Translations under genes and position numbers: made by a program
The notes under the pieces: generated by a model
What the model saw: the letters and a program-made list of their open reading frames with translations, nothing else
What the model was told of the DNA's origin: nothing
The model's database searches: none
NCBI GenBank assembly: GCA_964482585.1
Contig: CAYZYO010000062.1
Coordinates: 1-14,372, forward strand
DNA from: CAYZYO01 sp964482585
GTDB taxonomy: Bacteria > Bacillota > Syntrophomonadia > Syntrophomonadales > Syntrophomonadaceae
Direction: 5' to 3'
Length of the DNA: 14,372 bases
Part shown: piece by piece, positions 13,125-14,372 of the stretch
Position numbering within the stretch: position 1 is the first letter of the stretch
Layout: every line of letters starts with the position of its first letter

Positions 13125-14355
13125 ATGAAATTAAAAGAAGTTGTTATGGTGAGNNNNNNNNNNTGCATGTCGGACTGCTATCGCCAGTTTTTTAGGTAGT
13201 TTAAAGAGTGTGCAGGCAAAAGATCTGGCAATTACAGTTGCTCAAGAAGCAATCAAAAGAGCTGGTTTAGACCCTTTAACCATTGATGAGATAGTCATGG
13301 GTGAAGTGTATCCTCATATGCAGGGTTCACTTCCGGCTAGACAGGTTGGATTAGCGGTTGGTATGCCGGAAAGGAGTAGTGCGGCCAACATTAATCAGAA
13401 TTGTACTTCTGCTATGAGAGCCCTGGAAATTGCTGCTCATAACATAATGCTTGGTAAAACTGATATTGCTCTTATAGTTGGGACTGAAAGTATGACTAAT
13501 GTACCTTACATGTTAGCAAAAGCCAGGATGGGCTACAGAATGAATGCCGGTGTTCTTGAAGACGGCCTTATTGTGGATGCGCTATATTGTAGTTTCACTG
13601 GAGGCCATATGGCCTTAACTGCCGAAAAAGTTGCCGAAAGGTATGGTATAACCCGGGAAGAATGTGATGAGTTAGCCCTTATAAGCCATCAGCGGGCTAC
13701 TAAAGCTGTACAAGATGGCACCTTTAAGCGGGAAATAATACCAGTGGAAATTAAAGGCAAAAAAGGCAAAGTAAGTTATTATGATACTGATGAAAATATG
13801 ATCCCAGATGCTAACCTTGAAGCTATGAGTAAACTCCCGCCGGTGTTCAAAAAAGGAGGGGTTGTTACTGCAGCTAATGCTTCGAGTATTAATGATGGAG
13901 CAGCAGCAGCAATTATCATGTCCAGGGAAAAGGCTGATGAACTAGGAATTAAACCCCTTATGAAGTTAATTAATATATGTGGAGAAGCTATAGATCCAAC
14001 GGTGATGGGCTTAGGTCCTGCGGTAGCTATTCCTAAATGTCTTAAACAAGCGGATATGAAGTTTGAAGATATTGAATACTGGGAAGTAAATGAAGCATTT
14101 GCTGCCCAATGGTTAGGTGTAGGTAGAATGCTTAAAGAAGATCATGGTATAGACCTTACTAATAATATGAAGTTGGATAAAGTAAATCATAATGGTTCTG
14201 GAATAGCATTAGGGCATCCAGTTGGATGTACCGGACTGCGACTTATAGTAAGCATGTACTATGAAATGGAAAGATTAGATCTGACATTAGGTGGGGCATC
14301 TCTTTGTGTTGGAGGAGGACCATCAATGTGCTCCTTGTGGAGTAGAGATGTTTAA
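13125..14355 (+). CDS. Acetyl-CoA acetyltransferase (thiolase), copy 2, interrupted by an assembly gap
   Basis: The thiolase completes the operon by cleaving acetoacetyl-CoA (or a 3-ketoacyl-CoA) with CoA. ATG 13125 has AGGAGGT (13111-13117) seven bases upstream. Ten Ns at 13154-13163 put the two parts out of frame as written. Removing them gives MKLKEVVMVSACRTAIASF and a continuous 406-aa protein, exactly the length of copy 1. Cys90 in NQNCTSAMRAL is the nucleophile, NEAFA is at 319-323, His361 lies in GHPVGCTG and Cys391 in LCVGGGPS. Residue 93 is Ala where copy 1 and most thiolases have Gly. The last 100 or so residues are more alike between the two copies than the first half. A hydratase gene could follow beyond the window; no terminator is seen by 14372. 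Automated callers would probably start this gene falsely at 13210. Confidence 0.95.
13154..13163. other. Ten-N scaffold gap with no missing bases
   Basis: The flanks read GTGAG before and TGCATGTCGGACTGC after the Ns. In copy 1 of the thiolase the equivalent sequence is GTTAGTGCATGCAGGACTGC, so the flanks join directly as AG+T with nothing missing. The joined gene is in frame and exactly as long as its paralogue. Confidence 0.9.
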
Positions 14356-14372
14356 TAATACTTTATAAACAA

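Noticed and set aside
13210..14355. Thiolase copy 2 starting at GTG 13210 as a truncated protein
   Set aside because: The frame is open upstream to the N run, and the sequence before the gap encodes the normal thiolase N-terminus after a good ribosome binding site. The short form is an artefact of the Ns.

Overview
The window looks like the chromosome of an A+T-rich Firmicute of the class Clostridia. AGGAGG-type ribosome binding sites precede nearly all genes, the encoded proteins resemble clostridial families, and rho-independent hairpins separate the units. The gene content (acyl-CoA dehydrogenase, glutaconate-type CoA-transferase, 3-hydroxybutyryl-CoA dehydrogenase and two thiolases, with a sigma-54 activator) fits a butyrate- or fatty-acid-metabolising anaerobe, for example a Syntrophomonas-like syntroph. 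That taxonomic guess is inference; no rRNA or marker phylogeny is possible here.

Layout. Positions 1-1748 hold the 3' part of an EF-G-like GTPase, closed by a clear terminator. A 307-base non-coding stretch follows, with a degenerate GGTTGGTC repeat and a 31-nt palindrome. Next comes an MscS-family mechanosensitive channel (2104-3252) with its own terminator. The 3253-4002 intergenic region carries repeat material, including a long inverted repeat built on GGCGACTTCAGTCGCC. A monocistronic thiolase (4003-5223) converges on a minus-strand HAD nucleotidase (5305-5883), with a hairpin between them. Upstream of the nucleotidase lies a short reading frame that may be a gene remnant, then about 570 bases with no gene.

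The core of the window is 6590-14355. A PAS/AAA+/Fis-type sigma-54 activator (6590-7957) is followed by a hairpin, a palindromic candidate activator site and a textbook -24/-12 promoter (8153-8168). That promoter faces an apparent six-gene operon: acyl-CoA dehydrogenase, two tandem CoA-transferase alpha subunits, one beta subunit, 3-hydroxybutyryl-CoA dehydrogenase and a second thiolase. Gaps inside the operon are 1 to 48 bases.

Together the operon covers CoA activation of an acid, alpha-beta dehydrogenation, oxidation of the 3-hydroxyacyl-CoA and thiolytic cleavage. An enoyl-CoA hydratase, electron-transfer flavoprotein and acid transporter are not in the window. The last gene is interrupted by ten Ns; comparison with the first thiolase shows that these Ns stand for no missing bases, so the gene is intact at 406 aa. 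I see no phage, CRISPR, transposase, tRNA or rRNA. The most unusual points are the alpha-alpha-beta CoA-transferase arrangement and the compact sigma-54 control region.
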